Source of the DNA: Ligilactobacillus animalis KCTC 3501 = DSM 20602
GTDB taxonomy: Bacteria; Bacillota; Bacilli; Lactobacillales; Lactobacillaceae
NCBI RefSeq assembly: GCF_001434535.1
Contig: NZ_AYYW01000042.1
Location: 309-64,308 of the forward strand
DNA length: 64,000 nt
Reading direction: 5' to 3'
In this document: piece by piece, positions 28,843 to 38,466 of the stretch
Layout: every line of letters begins with the position of its first letter
Numbering within the stretch: position 1 is the stretch's first letter
Program-made: the position numbers and the translations under genes
The notes under the pieces: generated by a model
Database searches by the model: none
Seen by the model: only the letters and a program-made list of their open reading frames with translations
What the model was told of the DNA's origin: nothing

Positions 28843-28881
28843 TTTACATAATCTTTACATAACGACCCACATGTTTTTACA
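28843..28881 (+). promoter_or_regulatory. PhoP-box-like TTTACA repeats before pstS
   Basis: TTTACA occurs at 28843, 28854 and 28876, spacings 11 and 22 bp; between them CCCACA at 28866 is near the missing 11-bp step. This matches the direct-repeat, one-helical-turn layout of PhoP boxes in low-GC Gram-positives. A -10-like TAAAAT is at 28891-28896 with no good -35, as expected for an activated promoter. Confidence 0.65.
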
Positions 28882-28936
28882 AAAAAGGCATAAAATTAAA
28901 GGTGTAATTAACTCTAATATTTTAGGAGAAATTAGG

Positions 28937-29830
28937 ATGAAAAAAGCAATTGTTAGTTTCGTAATGCTCTTGACAGCAGTCCTCTTTCTTGCGGGCTGTG
29001 CGGGACAAAAGAGTGATAAACAAAATATTACGATCGTTGGATCAACTGCCTTACAACCAATGGTAGAAATGGCGGCTGAAGAATATCAACGCGATCACAG
29101 TGATGTAAGTATCACAGTCCAAGGTGGCGGTTCAGGTACAGGTTTGAGCCAAGTTCAGGCTGGGGCGGTCACGATCGGTAACTCAGATGTGTTTGCCCGA
29201 GAATTACCGGGGATCAAACCGAAAGAACTAGTCGATCATACCGTGGCAGTTTTAGGGCTAGCGCCAGTTGTCAATAAAGACAGTGGCGTAAAACAAGTAA
29301 CAATGGCGCAATTACGTGGTATCTTTACTGGTAAGTATACTAACTGGAAGCAGTTGGGTGGTAAAGATCAAAAGATCATGGTCATCAATCGTGCCCAAGG
29401 TAGTGGGACACGTGTTGCTTTTGAAAATAACGTGATGCAGGGACAGAAAATGTTGAAAGCTCAAGAACAAGAATCAAATGGGACGGTGCAACGTATGGTC
29501 GTAAGTACGCCTGGTGCGATCAGCTATTTATCATTTTCATATATCAATAAGGATATGACGGCCCTAAAAGTGGATGGCGTCAAACCGACCGCTCAAAATA
29601 TCAAAGATAATTCTTGGAAGATCTGGGCATATGAACATATGTATACTAAGGGCAAACCAGATAAAATGACAAAACAGTTTTTAGACTATATGTACTCAGA
29701 TGTCGTGCAAAAGAATTTGGTGACAGCATTAGGTTACATTCCGATCAATGAGATGAAAGTGCAAAAAGATGCTAATAACCAAGTAACACCAATTATCACA
29801 GATGAGGTGAAACAAGATGGATCCAATTAG
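28937..29830 (+). CDS. pstS: Phosphate ABC transporter, substrate-binding lipoprotein
   Basis: Binds phosphate outside the membrane and delivers it to PstCA. The signal ends in the lipobox LAGC with Cys21; GSTALQPMVEM and GGGSGTGLSQV form the phosphate-binding loops near residues 38-75. 297 residues. I choose ATG 28937 with TAGGAGA upstream; the frame extends 38 codons further into promoter DNA. The stop overlaps pstC by 14 bp. Expression is probably induced by phosphate starvation. Confidence 0.95.
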   Translation: MKKAIVSFVMLLTAVLFLAGCAGQKSDKQNITIVGSTALQPMVEMAAEEYQRDHSDVSITVQGGGSGTGLSQVQAGAVTIGNSDVFARELPGIKPKELVDHTVAVLGLAPVVNKDSGVKQVTMAQLRGIFTGKYTNWKQLGGKDQKIMVINRAQGSGTRVAFENNVMQGQKMLKAQEQESNGTVQRMVVSTPGAISYLSFSYINKDMTALKVDGVKPTAQNIKDNSWKIWAYEHMYTKGKPDKMTKQFLDYMYSDVVQKNLVTALGYIPINEMKVQKDANNQVTPIITDEVKQDGSN

Positions 29831-30734
29831 AGAAAAAATTTTAAAACCGTCTAAGGAGACGCGCCAAGACTTCATTGGTAAAACATTGAGTTATGCCAGT
29901 ATTTTCTTGATCGTCGGAGTTGTGCTAGCGATCTTTTTATTTGTTGCGTCGAAGGGGATCGCGACTTTTACACAAAATAAAGCTAGCTTAGTGGAATTTT
30001 TGACAGGAAGTGAATGGAATCCAGGAGCTACTGGACCAAATGGCCGACCGCTAGTAGGAGCATTACCGATGATCTTAGGATCTTTTGGGGTGACTTTATT
30101 GGCTGCGCTGTTTGCGACCCCATTTGCGATCGGGACAGCACTTTACATGACAGAACTTTCGTCTAAACGAAGTCAAAAGTTTATGCAAAGTGTCATCGAA
30201 TTATTAGTTGGTATCCCGTCGGTTGTTTACGGGTTTATCGGATTGACGGTCGTGGTACCTTTTGTGCGCGATCATTTTGGCGGTTCAGGTTATGGGATCT
30301 TGTCCGGGGCGTTTGTGCTCTTTGTGATGGTCTTACCAACGATCACTTCAATGACAGTCGATAGTTTACGCGCTGTACCAAAATATTACAAATCAGCTTC
30401 CCTAGCTTTAGGGGCGACTGAATGGCAAACGATCTACCGCGTCTTATTACGCGCGGCCTTGCCGGGGATCATGACTGCGATCGTTTTTGGGATGGCACGA
30501 GCTTTTGGTGAAGCTTTAGCTGTTCAAATGGTCATCGGGAATGCGACCCTGTTACCAGAAAGCTTATTGGCTCCTGCTTCGACCTTGACCAGTGTCTTGA
30601 CGATGGGGATCGGTAATACGGTCATGGGCACTGTCTCAAACAACGCTTTATGGTCATTGGCGTTAGTCCTCTTGTTGATGTCACTTATCTTCAACATTGC
30701 AGTGCGCTTTATCAGTCGGAAAGGAAAGATGTAA
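29817..30734 (+). CDS. pstC: Phosphate ABC transporter permease PstC
   Basis: Six-helix membrane subunit of the high-affinity phosphate importer. The cytoplasmic coupling loop is SLALGATEWQTIYRVLLRAALPGI near residues 195-218. 305 residues. It overlaps pstS by 14 bp, with GAGGTG before ATG 29817. Confidence 0.95.
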   Translation: MDPIREKILKPSKETRQDFIGKTLSYASIFLIVGVVLAIFLFVASKGIATFTQNKASLVEFLTGSEWNPGATGPNGRPLVGALPMILGSFGVTLLAALFATPFAIGTALYMTELSSKRSQKFMQSVIELLVGIPSVVYGFIGLTVVVPFVRDHFGGSGYGILSGAFVLFVMVLPTITSMTVDSLRAVPKYYKSASLALGATEWQTIYRVLLRAALPGIMTAIVFGMARAFGEALAVQMVIGNATLLPESLLAPASTLTSVLTMGIGNTVMGTVSNNALWSLALVLLLMSLIFNIAVRFISRKGKM

Positions 30735-30737
30735 TCT

Positions 30738-31625
30738 ATGAATACGAAAAAAGTAAATAAACTTGCTTTAGGTGTGATCAAATTGATCGCCGGGATCGTG
30801 GTCTTGATCTTAGCCTTTTTGATCGGTCGGATCTTATTGAACGGTTTACCACATGTTTCGTGGCATTTCTTGACGACACCTTCACGTTCCTTTACTGCTG
30901 GTGGCGGGATCGGGATCCAGTTGTTCAATTCCTTTTATCTCTTGGTCTTGACGCTGTTGATCTCATTTCCACTTTCTTTAGGCGCTGGGATCTATCTAGC
31001 CGAATATGCACCTAAAAATCGTGTGACCGAAACTGTGCGAATGGCGATCGAAGTTTTGAGTTCTTTACCGTCAGTGGTTGTCGGCTTGTTTGGCTTCTTG
31101 CTCTTTGTTGTTCAATTCAAGATGGGCTTTTCGATCATTTCGGGTGCGATCGCTTTGACATTTTTCAACTTACCATTATTGACGCGTAATGTTGAAGATT
31201 CATTGAATAACGTTCCTAAATTGCAACGTGAAGCGGGCTTAGCTTTAGGTTTATCTAAATGGCACACGGTCACAAAGATCATTTTACCTGAGGCCTTACC
31301 GGGGATCATTACCGGGATCGTCCTTTGTGCCGGCCGTGTTTTTGGTGAAGCAGCAGCCTTGATCTATACTGCTGGTCAAAGTGCAACTAATATCGATTTT
31401 ATGAATTGGAATCCTTTTAGTGAATCCAGTCCGCTCAACCTTTTCCGACCAGCGGAAACTTTGGCGGTGCATATCTGGAAGATCAACTCGGAAGGGATTA
31501 TGCCGGATGCTGAACAGATCTCAGCTGGTGCGTCAGCAGTTTTGATCGTAGCCGTTTTGATTTTTAATTTATCGGCGCGTTATTTGGGTAATCGCTTGTA
31601 TAAACGTTTAACTGCAAGTAAATAG
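30738..31625 (+). CDS. pstA: Phosphate ABC transporter permease PstA
   Basis: Second membrane subunit, 295 residues, with the matching coupling loop AGLALGLSKWHTVTKIILPEALPGI around 170-192. AAAGGAAAG precedes ATG 30738, three bases after pstC. It pairs with PstC. Confidence 0.95.
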   Translation: MNTKKVNKLALGVIKLIAGIVVLILAFLIGRILLNGLPHVSWHFLTTPSRSFTAGGGIGIQLFNSFYLLVLTLLISFPLSLGAGIYLAEYAPKNRVTETVRMAIEVLSSLPSVVVGLFGFLLFVVQFKMGFSIISGAIALTFFNLPLLTRNVEDSLNNVPKLQREAGLALGLSKWHTVTKIILPEALPGIITGIVLCAGRVFGEAAALIYTAGQSATNIDFMNWNPFSESSPLNLFRPAETLAVHIWKINSEGIMPDAEQISAGASAVLIVAVLIFNLSARYLGNRLYKRLTASK

Positions 31626-31640
31626 ATGAGGAAGATGACA

Positions 31641-32450
31641 ATGAATGTAGGTAAATATGATTTAAATGAGACATCGATCTTAAAATTTGATCCAAAAGTT
31701 CAAGAAGTTGCGCTCTCGACCCAGGATCTGCAAGTTTATTATGGTAACAAACACGCTTTTTTTGATGGGAACCTTCAATTTGAGCGCTATAAGATCACCG
31801 CTCTAGTTGGGGCATCGGGATCTGGAAAATCAACTTTCTTGCGTTCTTTGAACCGGATGAATGACGATGTAGCAACAGTGACGGGTGAGATCATGTATCG
31901 CGGGATCGATATCAATTCTAAGAAGATCAACCTCTATGAGATGCGTAAACAGATCGGGATGGTTTTCCAACGACCTAATCCATTTTCTAAATCGATCAAA
32001 GAAAACATCACGTTTGCACTCAAGGAAAATGGGATCAAAGATAAGCAAAAATTAGATGAGATCGTCGAAAAGAGTTTGCGCGGGGCTGCACTTTGGGATG
32101 AAGTCAAAGATGACCTAAATAAGAGTGCTTTGGCCTTATCTGGGGGACAGCAACAACGACTTTGCATTGCGCGGGCGATCGCAATGGGACCTGATATCTT
32201 ATTGATGGATGAACCTTGTAGTGCGCTTGATCCGATCTCAACTTTAAAAGTTGAAGAAACGATGCTTGAATTAAAGAAAAAATATACGATCATCATTGTG
32301 ACCCATAATATGCAACAAGCTTCGCGGGCCAGTGACTATACAGCCTTTTTCCACATGGGGCATGTGATCGAATACGATAAGACAAAAAATATCTTTACCA
32401 ATCCACGGATACAAGCAACTGAAGATTATATCTCAGGGAATTTTGGTTAG
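31641..32450 (+). CDS. pstB: Phosphate ABC transporter ATP-binding protein PstB (copy 1)
   Basis: ATPase subunit with Walker [10 protein letters not shown] near residue 56, signature LSGGQQQR and Walker B ILLMDEP. I choose ATG 31641, six bases after GAGGAAG; an ATG at 31626 touches the pstA stop but has no ribosome site. 269 residues. The N-terminal 25 residues before the ABC domain are longer than in copy 2. Confidence 0.94.
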   Translation: MNVGKYDLNETSILKFDPKVQEVALSTQDLQVYYGNKHAFFDGNLQFERYKITALVGASGSGKSTFLRSLNRMNDDVATVTGEIMYRGIDINSKKINLYEMRKQIGMVFQRPNPFSKSIKENITFALKENGIKDKQKLDEIVEKSLRGAALWDEVKDDLNKSALALSGGQQQRLCIARAIAMGPDILLMDEPCSALDPISTLKVEETMLELKKKYTIIIVTHNMQQASRASDYTAFFHMGHVIEYDKTKNIFTNPRIQATEDYISGNFG

Positions 32451-32463
32451 GACGAGGTTTATC

Positions 32464-33225
32464 ATGGAAAAAGAAAAAATTATTACTAGTCAAAATGTCC
32501 ATTTGTACTATGGGCAAAAAGAAGCTTTAAAAGGGATCAATCTAGATTTTCCTAAATCTGGTATCCATGCGCTGATCGGGCCTTCAGGTTGTGGGAAGTC
32601 GACTTATCTGAGATGTTTGAATCGGATGAATGATTTGATCGATAATGTTAAAATTACAGGAGCGATCAAATTAGACGGGCAAGATATCTATAGTCCTAAG
32701 ACAGATACGGTCGAATTGCGCAAAAAAGTTGGTATGGTCTTTCAACAGCCCAATCCTTTCCCGTTTTCGATCTATGAAAATGTTGTCTATGGTCTACGGA
32801 TCGCTGGGGTCAAAGATAAACAACTGTTGGATGAGCGGGTCGAAACGAGTTTGAAGCAAGCAGCCGTATGGGATGATGTTAAAGATGACTTGCATAAGAG
32901 TGCTTTAGCCTTATCAGGTGGGCAGCAACAACGGGTCTGCATTGCCCGGGTGCTTGCGGTCAAACCAGAAGTTATCTTATTAGATGAACCGACGAGTGCG
33001 CTTGACCCAGTTTCAAGTAATAAAGTCGAAGAGATGCTTTTGACGCTAAAAGATGATTATACTTGTATTATCGTGACCCATAATATGCAACAAGCTTCCC
33101 GGATCTCAGATACGACTTCATTTTTCTTGAATGGAAATCTGATTGAAACGGGACCGACGAAACAGATTTTTGTTAATCCGAATAAAAAAGAGACCGATGA
33201 CTATTTAAGCGGTCGCTTTGGTTAA
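32464..33225 (+). CDS. pstB: Phosphate ABC transporter ATP-binding protein PstB (copy 2)
   Basis: Second PstB, 253 residues, with [17 protein letters not shown] and VILLDEP intact. GAGGTT lies before ATG 32464. It is clearly related to copy 1 but diverged, so the duplication is old; two adjacent pstB genes are common in lactobacilli and streptococci. Whether the two form a heterodimer or alternate is not known from sequence. Confidence 0.94.
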   Translation: MEKEKIITSQNVHLYYGQKEALKGINLDFPKSGIHALIGPSGCGKSTYLRCLNRMNDLIDNVKITGAIKLDGQDIYSPKTDTVELRKKVGMVFQQPNPFPFSIYENVVYGLRIAGVKDKQLLDERVETSLKQAAVWDDVKDDLHKSALALSGGQQQRVCIARVLAVKPEVILLDEPTSALDPVSSNKVEEMLLTLKDDYTCIIVTHNMQQASRISDTTSFFLNGNLIETGPTKQIFVNPNKKETDDYLSGRFG

Positions 33226-33244
33226 TTGAACAAGGAGGAATTTT

Positions 33245-33910
33245 ATGCAACGCCACATTGATACTCAGATCCAAGCTTTACGTCAGGAATTTATCACAAT
33301 GGGCCTTGAAGTTAAGGCGTCACTTGAAAAAGCGATCATCTCACTTAAAGAAGATGACAAACAAGCTGCCAAAGAGATCATCGAACACGATGAAGTGATC
33401 AACAATCACGAGACACATTTAGAGAAAAAGACAGCTCAGATCATTGCCTTGCAAAGTCCAGTAGCAGGCGATCTGCGTGAGATCATTTCGATCTTAAAAG
33501 CTAGTTCTGATCTTGAACGTTTAGCCGATCACGCTGTAAGTATCGCTAAAAATGTGTTATTACTCAAAGAAGAACGCCGTGACGATGAGATCGATATGAT
33601 GATCGTTAAGATGGGTGATAATGTTTTAGAGATGCTGGCAAGTATTTTGAAAGCCTACACTGAAATGGATGAAAAATTAGCGATCAAGATCGCCGAAATG
33701 GATGCCGGTAATGATGGGATCTTTTTGGATATCAGAAAGCGTGTGATGGATTTGATCAAAACAAATCCTAAATTTGCCAGTGATGGGATCGATTACTTGC
33801 AGATCGCTAATCACTTAGAGCGCTCAGGCGACTATATCACTAATATCGCGGAATGGATCGTATATACCAAAAAAGGTAAGATCACTGAATTAGGGCGCAA
33901 CGATTTCTAA
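33245..33910 (+). CDS. phoU: Phosphate signalling protein PhoU
   Basis: 221-residue, all-helical protein of two PhoU three-helix repeats (about 10-105 and 115-210), each with the acidic metal-binding pattern such as SDLERLADHA and NHLERSGDYI. It links Pst transport to PhoR signalling and limits phosphate uptake in relatives. AAGGAGG precedes ATG 33245. Last gene of the pst operon; I see no strong terminator right after it. Confidence 0.95.
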   Translation: MQRHIDTQIQALRQEFITMGLEVKASLEKAIISLKEDDKQAAKEIIEHDEVINNHETHLEKKTAQIIALQSPVAGDLREIISILKASSDLERLADHAVSIAKNVLLLKEERRDDEIDMMIVKMGDNVLEMLASILKAYTEMDEKLAIKIAEMDAGNDGIFLDIRKRVMDLIKTNPKFASDGIDYLQIANHLERSGDYITNIAEWIVYTKKGKITELGRNDF

Positions 33911-34043
33911 GGATTTTTACGCTAGCTTGATGAAGTTTAATTAAAATCTTGGGAAAATAGTACGTTTTCTTAAGCAAGTGTGTTAAAATGTATGTGTACT
34001 CGAAAGTGAGTAATTTACTGTAAAATCTTTAGGAGGCTGTTTT

Positions 34044-34910
34044 ATGTCATTCGTAAACGGTAGTGAAATTTTTTCTGCAGCTCGCAAGGGCCATTATGCA
34101 GTAGGTGCTTTTAACACAAATAACTTGGAATGGACACGTGCTATTCTTAAAGGCGCTCAAGAAAAGAACGTACCTGTATTGATCCAAGTATCAATGGGTG
34201 CTGCTAAGTACATGGGCGGTTACAAATTAGTTCGTGACTTAGTTGCAAGCGAAATGGAATCAATGAACATCACTGTTCCAGTTGTTATGCACTTAGACCA
34301 TGGTAACTACGAAGCTGCTAAGGAATGTATCGAAGCAGGTTTCTCATCAGTTATGTTTGATGGCCATGACTTACCATTCGAAGAAAACTTGGCTAAGACA
34401 AAAGAAATCGTTGAATTAGCACATGCTAAAGGCATTTCTGTTGAAGCTGAAGTTGGTTCTATCGGTGGTGAAGAAGACGGTGTTGTTGGTGCTGGTGAAT
34501 TAGCTGACGTTGAAGAAGCAAAACAAATTGCTGCACTTGGCGTTGACTACTTAGCATGCGGTATCGGTAACATCCACGGTCAATACCCAGCAAACTGGCA
34601 AGGTCTTAACTTTGACCGCTTGAAGGAATTAGCAGACGCTATGCCAGATATGCCATTAGTATTGCACGGTGGTTCTGGTATCCCTCAAGAACAAGTTGTT
34701 AAAGCTATCTCAATGGGTGTTTCCAAGCTTAACATCAACACAGAATGCCAAATCGCATTTGCTGAAGCAACACGTAAGTACATCGAAGAAGGCAAGGATA
34801 AAGAAGGTAAAGGTTACGACCCTCGTAAACTTCTTGCACCTGGTACACAAGCTATCACAGATACAGTTGAAGAAATCATCGACTGGATCGGTACACCAGA
34901 AGCTAAATAA
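34044..34910 (+). CDS. fba: Class II fructose-bisphosphate aldolase
   Basis: Zn-dependent aldolase splitting fructose-1,6-bisphosphate in glycolysis. Metal and substrate residues are seen in VVMHLDHGNYE (near 80), HGQYPAN (near 178) and LHGGSGIP (near 208). 288 residues. Codon use is strongly biased, as expected for a highly expressed glycolytic gene. TAGGAGG precedes ATG 34044 and a perfect terminator follows. Confidence 0.97.
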   Translation: MSFVNGSEIFSAARKGHYAVGAFNTNNLEWTRAILKGAQEKNVPVLIQVSMGAAKYMGGYKLVRDLVASEMESMNITVPVVMHLDHGNYEAAKECIEAGFSSVMFDGHDLPFEENLAKTKEIVELAHAKGISVEAEVGSIGGEEDGVVGAGELADVEEAKQIAALGVDYLACGIGNIHGQYPANWQGLNFDRLKELADAMPDMPLVLHGGSGIPQEQVVKAISMGVSKLNINTECQIAFAEATRKYIEEGKDKEGKGYDPRKLLAPGTQAITDTVEEIIDWIGTPEAK

Positions 34911-34923
34911 TCTAAAGATTGCC

Positions 34924-34959
34924 AAAAAGGCCCTAGGAAATTTCCTAGGGCCTTTTTTT
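34924..34959. terminator. Bidirectional terminator, fba / DUF1836 gene
   Basis: 16-bp perfect arms (34924-34939 and 34942-34957) with AAAAA and TTTTTTT flanks. The DUF1836 stop codon lies at its right edge. Confidence 0.95.
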
Positions 34960-35467
34960 AGATATGATCATGTTTACTCTTGTATTGCAATAGCTGTTCG
35001 CCGACCATTTTGTAGATCACAGCATTGATGATCACGTGTTTTGTTAGTTTGCTCAGTGATAGACCGGTGGGTAGTGGCTTGGTATAACCGCCATTTTGCA
35101 GTGCTTGATTGAAGATCTGCGCAAAACTATCATAGGATTCCTTGATCGAAAATTCATGTAACAATTGCTCATTATAATTTTTGATCGTTTCTAAAGGATA
35201 GACCGATTTTAAGAGACTGATTACCAATAGTTCGGCTAAGTGAGTTGCATTGTACTTTTTCTTAAGGGGACGTGACATGAGGCCTTTTTTGACATAACTG
35301 TTGATCATTGAAGGCGTCAAAGGTGCTCCTAAAAAGCCAGTCAAATAGCGATTGCCAAGATTGACCAATTGATCCATATATAGTTCGAAATCAGGGAAAT
35401 CTTCCCAATAGGGCAATCGTTTATTCGTGAAACGATCTAATTGCTTTTGGATGTTTAACTTCTCCAT
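34958..35467 (-). CDS. DUF1836 domain protein, MerR-like DNA-binding fold
   Basis: 169 residues. The central LTPSMINSYVKKGLM with the following basic stretch resembles the winged-helix start of MerR proteins, and the whole matches DUF1836. A DNA-binding role is inferred; no target is known. I choose ATG 35467, preceded by AAAGGACGAG; the longer reading adds 14 residues from the promoter. It converges on fba. Confidence 0.8.
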   Translation of the reverse strand: MEKLNIQKQLDRFTNKRLPYWEDFPDFELYMDQLVNLGNRYLTGFLGAPLTPSMINSYVKKGLMSRPLKKKYNATHLAELLVISLLKSVYPLETIKNYNEQLLHEFSIKESYDSFAQIFNQALQNGGYTKPLPTGLSLSKLTKHVIINAVIYKMVGEQLLQYKSKHDHI

Positions 35468-35627
35468 CGCGCTCGTCCTTTTATCTAGTTTAAGTGTATT
35501 ATAACACATTATTTTAAGAACTATTGATTTTTAAAAACTTTTAAACTAGACTTTAAATCTATATATAATTGACTTATATATACAATAGGTGTAGACTGAA
35601 ACTAGATTTTAGAAGGTGGTGTCAAAT

Positions 35628-36254
35628 ATGGATCGACGTGAACAGATCACAAATGAAGTTTGGAGTGCGATCACACACGGTATCGGAGTAGGACTAAGTA
35701 TTTGGTTACTAGTTTTATTGATCTTAAAGGGGATCGCAACACAAAATATTGTCAGTTTTATAGCATATTTGGTCTACGGTTTGTGTTTGTTGAGCTTGTA
35801 TTTAGCTTCGACTTTATTTCATTGTCTATATTTCACCAAAGCTAGGCGGTTATTTCAAGCATTCGACCACTCCAGTATTTATTTACTGATCGCCGGTACC
35901 TATATGCCATATTGCCTGATCGGGATCGGCGGCAAGTTTGGTTGGGGATTATGGATCGCGGTAGCTCTTTTGATGCTCTTTGGGATCTTGTATCATGCTT
36001 TAGCTGACCCTAGGCGCCAGATCGTTGAGACCGTGATCTGTGTTTTAGCGGGATGGCTGTGTGTCTTAGGCTTTAAACCACTATTTCAGGTCTTAGGTTT
36101 TCCCGGGTTATTATTGCTGTTAGCAGGCGGCGTTGCTTTTACTTTAGGCGCGGTCGTTTATAGCTTAAAACTGAAGTATGTCCATATTTATTGGCATTTG
36201 CTGGTGATCTTAGGCTCAGCTTTGATGTTTTGTTCGATCTATTTTTATCTATAA
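35628..36254 (+). CDS. Hemolysin III / PAQR family membrane protein
   Basis: 208 residues with seven membrane helices and the family motifs SALFHCLYF-like (LASTLFHC near 63-70), DHSSIYLLIAGTYMP (near 82-96) and a late H-IYWHLLVILG. These His residues probably bind a metal. Family members are called hemolysin III or YqfA and include the adiponectin receptors; a role in membrane lipid balance is suspected. AGAAGGTGGTG precedes ATG 35628. Confidence 0.9.
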   Translation: MDRREQITNEVWSAITHGIGVGLSIWLLVLLILKGIATQNIVSFIAYLVYGLCLLSLYLASTLFHCLYFTKARRLFQAFDHSSIYLLIAGTYMPYCLIGIGGKFGWGLWIAVALLMLFGILYHALADPRRQIVETVICVLAGWLCVLGFKPLFQVLGFPGLLLLLAGGVAFTLGAVVYSLKLKYVHIYWHLLVILGSALMFCSIYFYL

Positions 36255-36277
36255 AATAAAAATATTTTATTTTTAGG

Positions 36278-36291
36278 TGGAAGCGTTTGCG
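36278..36291 (+). promoter_or_regulatory. Possible cre before the ArsR-type gene
   Basis: TGGAAGCGTTTGCG fits the TGNAANCGNWNNC core of cre. It is isolated evidence and may be chance. Confidence 0.25.
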
Positions 36292-36356
36292 ACGAGTGCT
36301 ATTTAATGTTATCCTTATCTTAGAGGATAGTGTCTCAAGAAAGGAGAGTGGTACTC

Positions 36357-36701
36357 ATGCCAACGATACAGTTGACGACAGAACAGCGCAGAGCGTTAAA
36401 AGGATTTGCTAACGAATTTGAAACTGTAAATGCATTAGCTGACCGCAATCGGCAAAAGATAATTCTTTTATTATGTGAACGACTCCATGAAGGAATGACT
36501 GTTACTGAAATCACCAAAATGATGGCCATTACCCAACCGGCAGTTTCACATCATCTAAAGATCTTGCGCGAAGCTGGTCTAGTTTCATTTAAAAAAGAGG
36601 GATTGCAAAGCTTTTACCATGTAACACTTGAAGCACCTTTAAAAAGCTTGGAAGATGCGATCCATCAAGTTCGTTTGACAGTGGATACAACAACTAAATA
36701 G
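36357..36701 (+). CDS. ArsR-family winged-helix regulator
   Basis: 114-residue regulator with a winged helix: TVTEITKMMAITQPAVSHHLKILREAGLV at about 48-76 is the helix-turn-helix, followed by the wing FKKEGLQSFY. It has no Cys, so it is not a classic thiol metal sensor. AAAGGAGAG is 11 bases before ATG 36357. A hairpin ATCCT / AGGAT (36311-36328) in the leader could be its operator. The target is unknown; hlyIII upstream or the transporter downstream are candidates only by position. Confidence 0.85.
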   Translation: MPTIQLTTEQRRALKGFANEFETVNALADRNRQKIILLLCERLHEGMTVTEITKMMAITQPAVSHHLKILREAGLVSFKKEGLQSFYHVTLEAPLKSLEDAIHQVRLTVDTTTK

Positions 36702-36709
36702 TAAGATAG

Positions 36710-36771
36710 TTGTTTCAGCTTGCACTAGGCTTTTAAGCAGGCCGGGTGCGACCGTTGGGACAAATTTTTTT
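36710..36771 (+). terminator. Long terminator after the ArsR-type gene
   Basis: A ten-pair outer stem with G-T wobbles (36710-36719 with 36754-36763), an inner GCAC/GTGC, then seven T. Confidence 0.75.
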
Positions 36772-36785
36772 ATTACGAGAATATA

Positions 36786-36824
36786 AAAAGAGACGCTAGA
36801 AATTTTCTAGCGCCTCTTTTGTTT
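36786..36824. terminator. Bidirectional terminator, ArsR-type gene / ABC transporter
   Basis: AAAAGAG-CGCTAGAAA type arms of about 16 pairs with one A-C mismatch; A-run left, TTTTGTTTT right. It ends the minus-strand transporter operon. Confidence 0.9.
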
Positions 36825-37573
36825 TAATTAGCAAAGTAAGTCAGGATCTGTTCTTCAGTTAGATTCTCTTTGTCACGGGTATCTAAGACGATCTGACCAT
36901 CATTCAAGACGATAATACGATTGCCGTAACGTAAAGCATCTTGAAGACGATGGGTGATCATTAGACAGGTCAGATTCTTTTCGGTGATCACTTCATCGGT
37001 CAGCTTTAATAGTTCAGCACTCGTGTTAGGGTCAAGTGCAGCTGTATGTTCATCTAAGAGTAAGATATCTGGGCGTGCGATCGTTGCCATCAAAAAGCTC
37101 AATGTTTGCCGTTGCCCCCCGGAGAGATCACCGGTGAAAGTTTGTAATCGCTCGGATAGATTGTTAGGGAGTTTAGCTGTCAATTCTTTGAATTGGGGGA
37201 GATGAGCTTGTAAGCGTCGGGGACGCAAAGTGCGTTTTTGCCCACGTTTTAAAGCGAGTAAAAGATTTTCAGCGACTGTCATTCGAGGAGCGGTGCCCAT
37301 CTTAGGATCTTGAAAGACTTGCGCGATATAGGAAGCGCGTTTGACTTCTGAGAGTGGGGTCAGATCAAGTTCGTCTAAAAGAAGCTGTCCGGTAGCTGGT
37401 TTGAGCGAACCGTTGATCACATTTAAAAGGGTCGATTTTCCAGCACCGTTTGTACCTAGAAGTGTGATAAAATCACCGGCTTCGATCGTAAGTGAAAGGT
37501 CTTTTAAGATCTTTTTTTCTTCACTTGTTCCGGGGTTGACCACAGTCGTAATATTTTTTAATTCGAGTGTCAT
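36824..37573 (-). CDS. ABC transporter ATP-binding protein (TrpZ type)
   Basis: 249-residue ATPase: Walker A GTNGAGKST near residue 39, signature LSGGQRQTLSF near 148, Walker B ILLLDEHTAALDP, where the usual DEP is DEH. That DEH form is typical of the ABC subfamily acting with TrpX-like binding proteins. It overlaps the permease gene by 4 bp (ATGA). Last gene of the minus-strand transporter operon. Confidence 0.9.
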   Translation of the reverse strand: MTLELKNITTVVNPGTSEEKKILKDLSLTIEAGDFITLLGTNGAGKSTLLNVINGSLKPATGQLLLDELDLTPLSEVKRASYIAQVFQDPKMGTAPRMTVAENLLLALKRGQKRTLRPRRLQAHLPQFKELTAKLPNNLSERLQTFTGDLSGGQRQTLSFLMATIARPDILLLDEHTAALDPNTSAELLKLTDEVITEKNLTCLMITHRLQDALRYGNRIIVLNDGQIVLDTRDKENLTEEQILTYFAN

Positions 37574-38466
37574 GGCTTTTGGACTCCTTTCTTCAATGTC
37601 TTGCTGAAATTAAATTTCTTCTCTAAGACCGGTAACATTAGGCATAATGCTAAGATCAAAGATGAAAGCAATTTGAAATCATTAGTACTAAATCCAAGTT
37701 TTAAAACGATAAGTAAAACGAAACGGTAGAAGATGCTACCTAGGATGACCGCGACTAACCGAGCAGTCAAACTGAGTTCACCAAAGGCAACTTCACCGAT
37801 AATGATCGCAGCTAGGCCGATAACGATCGTACCGACCCCCATATTGACATCGGCATAACCGTCATTTTGGGCGATCAAGCCACCGCAAAGACCGATCAAG
37901 CCGTTAGAGATCATCAAGCCTAAGATCTCCATGTTATCCGTATTGATCCCTAATGAACGAGCCATCAGTTTGTTATCACCCGTCGCGATAAATGCTTGTC
38001 CTAGATCAGTATTTAAAAATAAAGCTAACAGTAAGATCAAAAGGGTAAGCAAGATCAAGCCCAGAGTTACTGAAGGAAAACTGTTAGGTAGTTCGCGTAA
38101 CATCCCAGTGTTGAGTAAAGTATTTTGGTTGAGTAAGCCAACGGTCGCTTTTCCTAGGACACGGAGGTTGATCGAGTAGATCCCTGTCATGACTAAGATC
38201 CCAGCCAATAGCACAGGAATCTTTCCTTTGGTGTATAAGATCCCTGTCAAAAAACCGGTCAAAAGTCCTGCCCCAAAGGAAGCTAAAGTTGCGATAAAAG
38301 GTGATGTTCCTTGGGTGATCAGGGAAACACAGACACAGGCGCCAAAGGGAAAGGTCCCTTCAACTGTCATATCGGGGAATTTTAAGATCCTAAAGGTCAA
38401 GTAAAGTCCGAGACCAAGGATGCCCCAGAGCAAACCTTGTCCGATTGCTGATACGATTAGATTCAT
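37570..38466 (-). CDS. ABC transporter permease (TrpY type)
   Basis: 298 residues, eight or nine helices, of the branched-chain-type permease superfamily. The segment IATGDNKLMARSLGINTDNMEILGL near 165-190 is the conserved cytoplasmic coupling loop. ATG 38466 overlaps the binding-protein stop (ATGA) and the ATPase gene follows by the same overlap, so all three subunits are translated as a unit. Confidence 0.9.
   Translation of the reverse strand: MNLIVSAIGQGLLWGILGLGLYLTFRILKFPDMTVEGTFPFGACVCVSLITQGTSPFIATLASFGAGLLTGFLTGILYTKGKIPVLLAGILVMTGIYSINLRVLGKATVGLLNQNTLLNTGMLRELPNSFPSVTLGLILLTLLILLLALFLNTDLGQAFIATGDNKLMARSLGINTDNMEILGLMISNGLIGLCGGLIAQNDGYADVNMGVGTIVIGLAAIIIGEVAFGELSLTARLVAVILGSIFYRFVLLIVLKLGFSTNDFKLLSSLILALCLMLPVLEKKFNFSKTLKKGVQKP

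Noticed and set aside
31641-33225. Two pstB genes as a recent tandem duplication
   Set aside because: The copies differ widely at protein and DNA level and keep different N-termini; double pstB is ordinary in this group.
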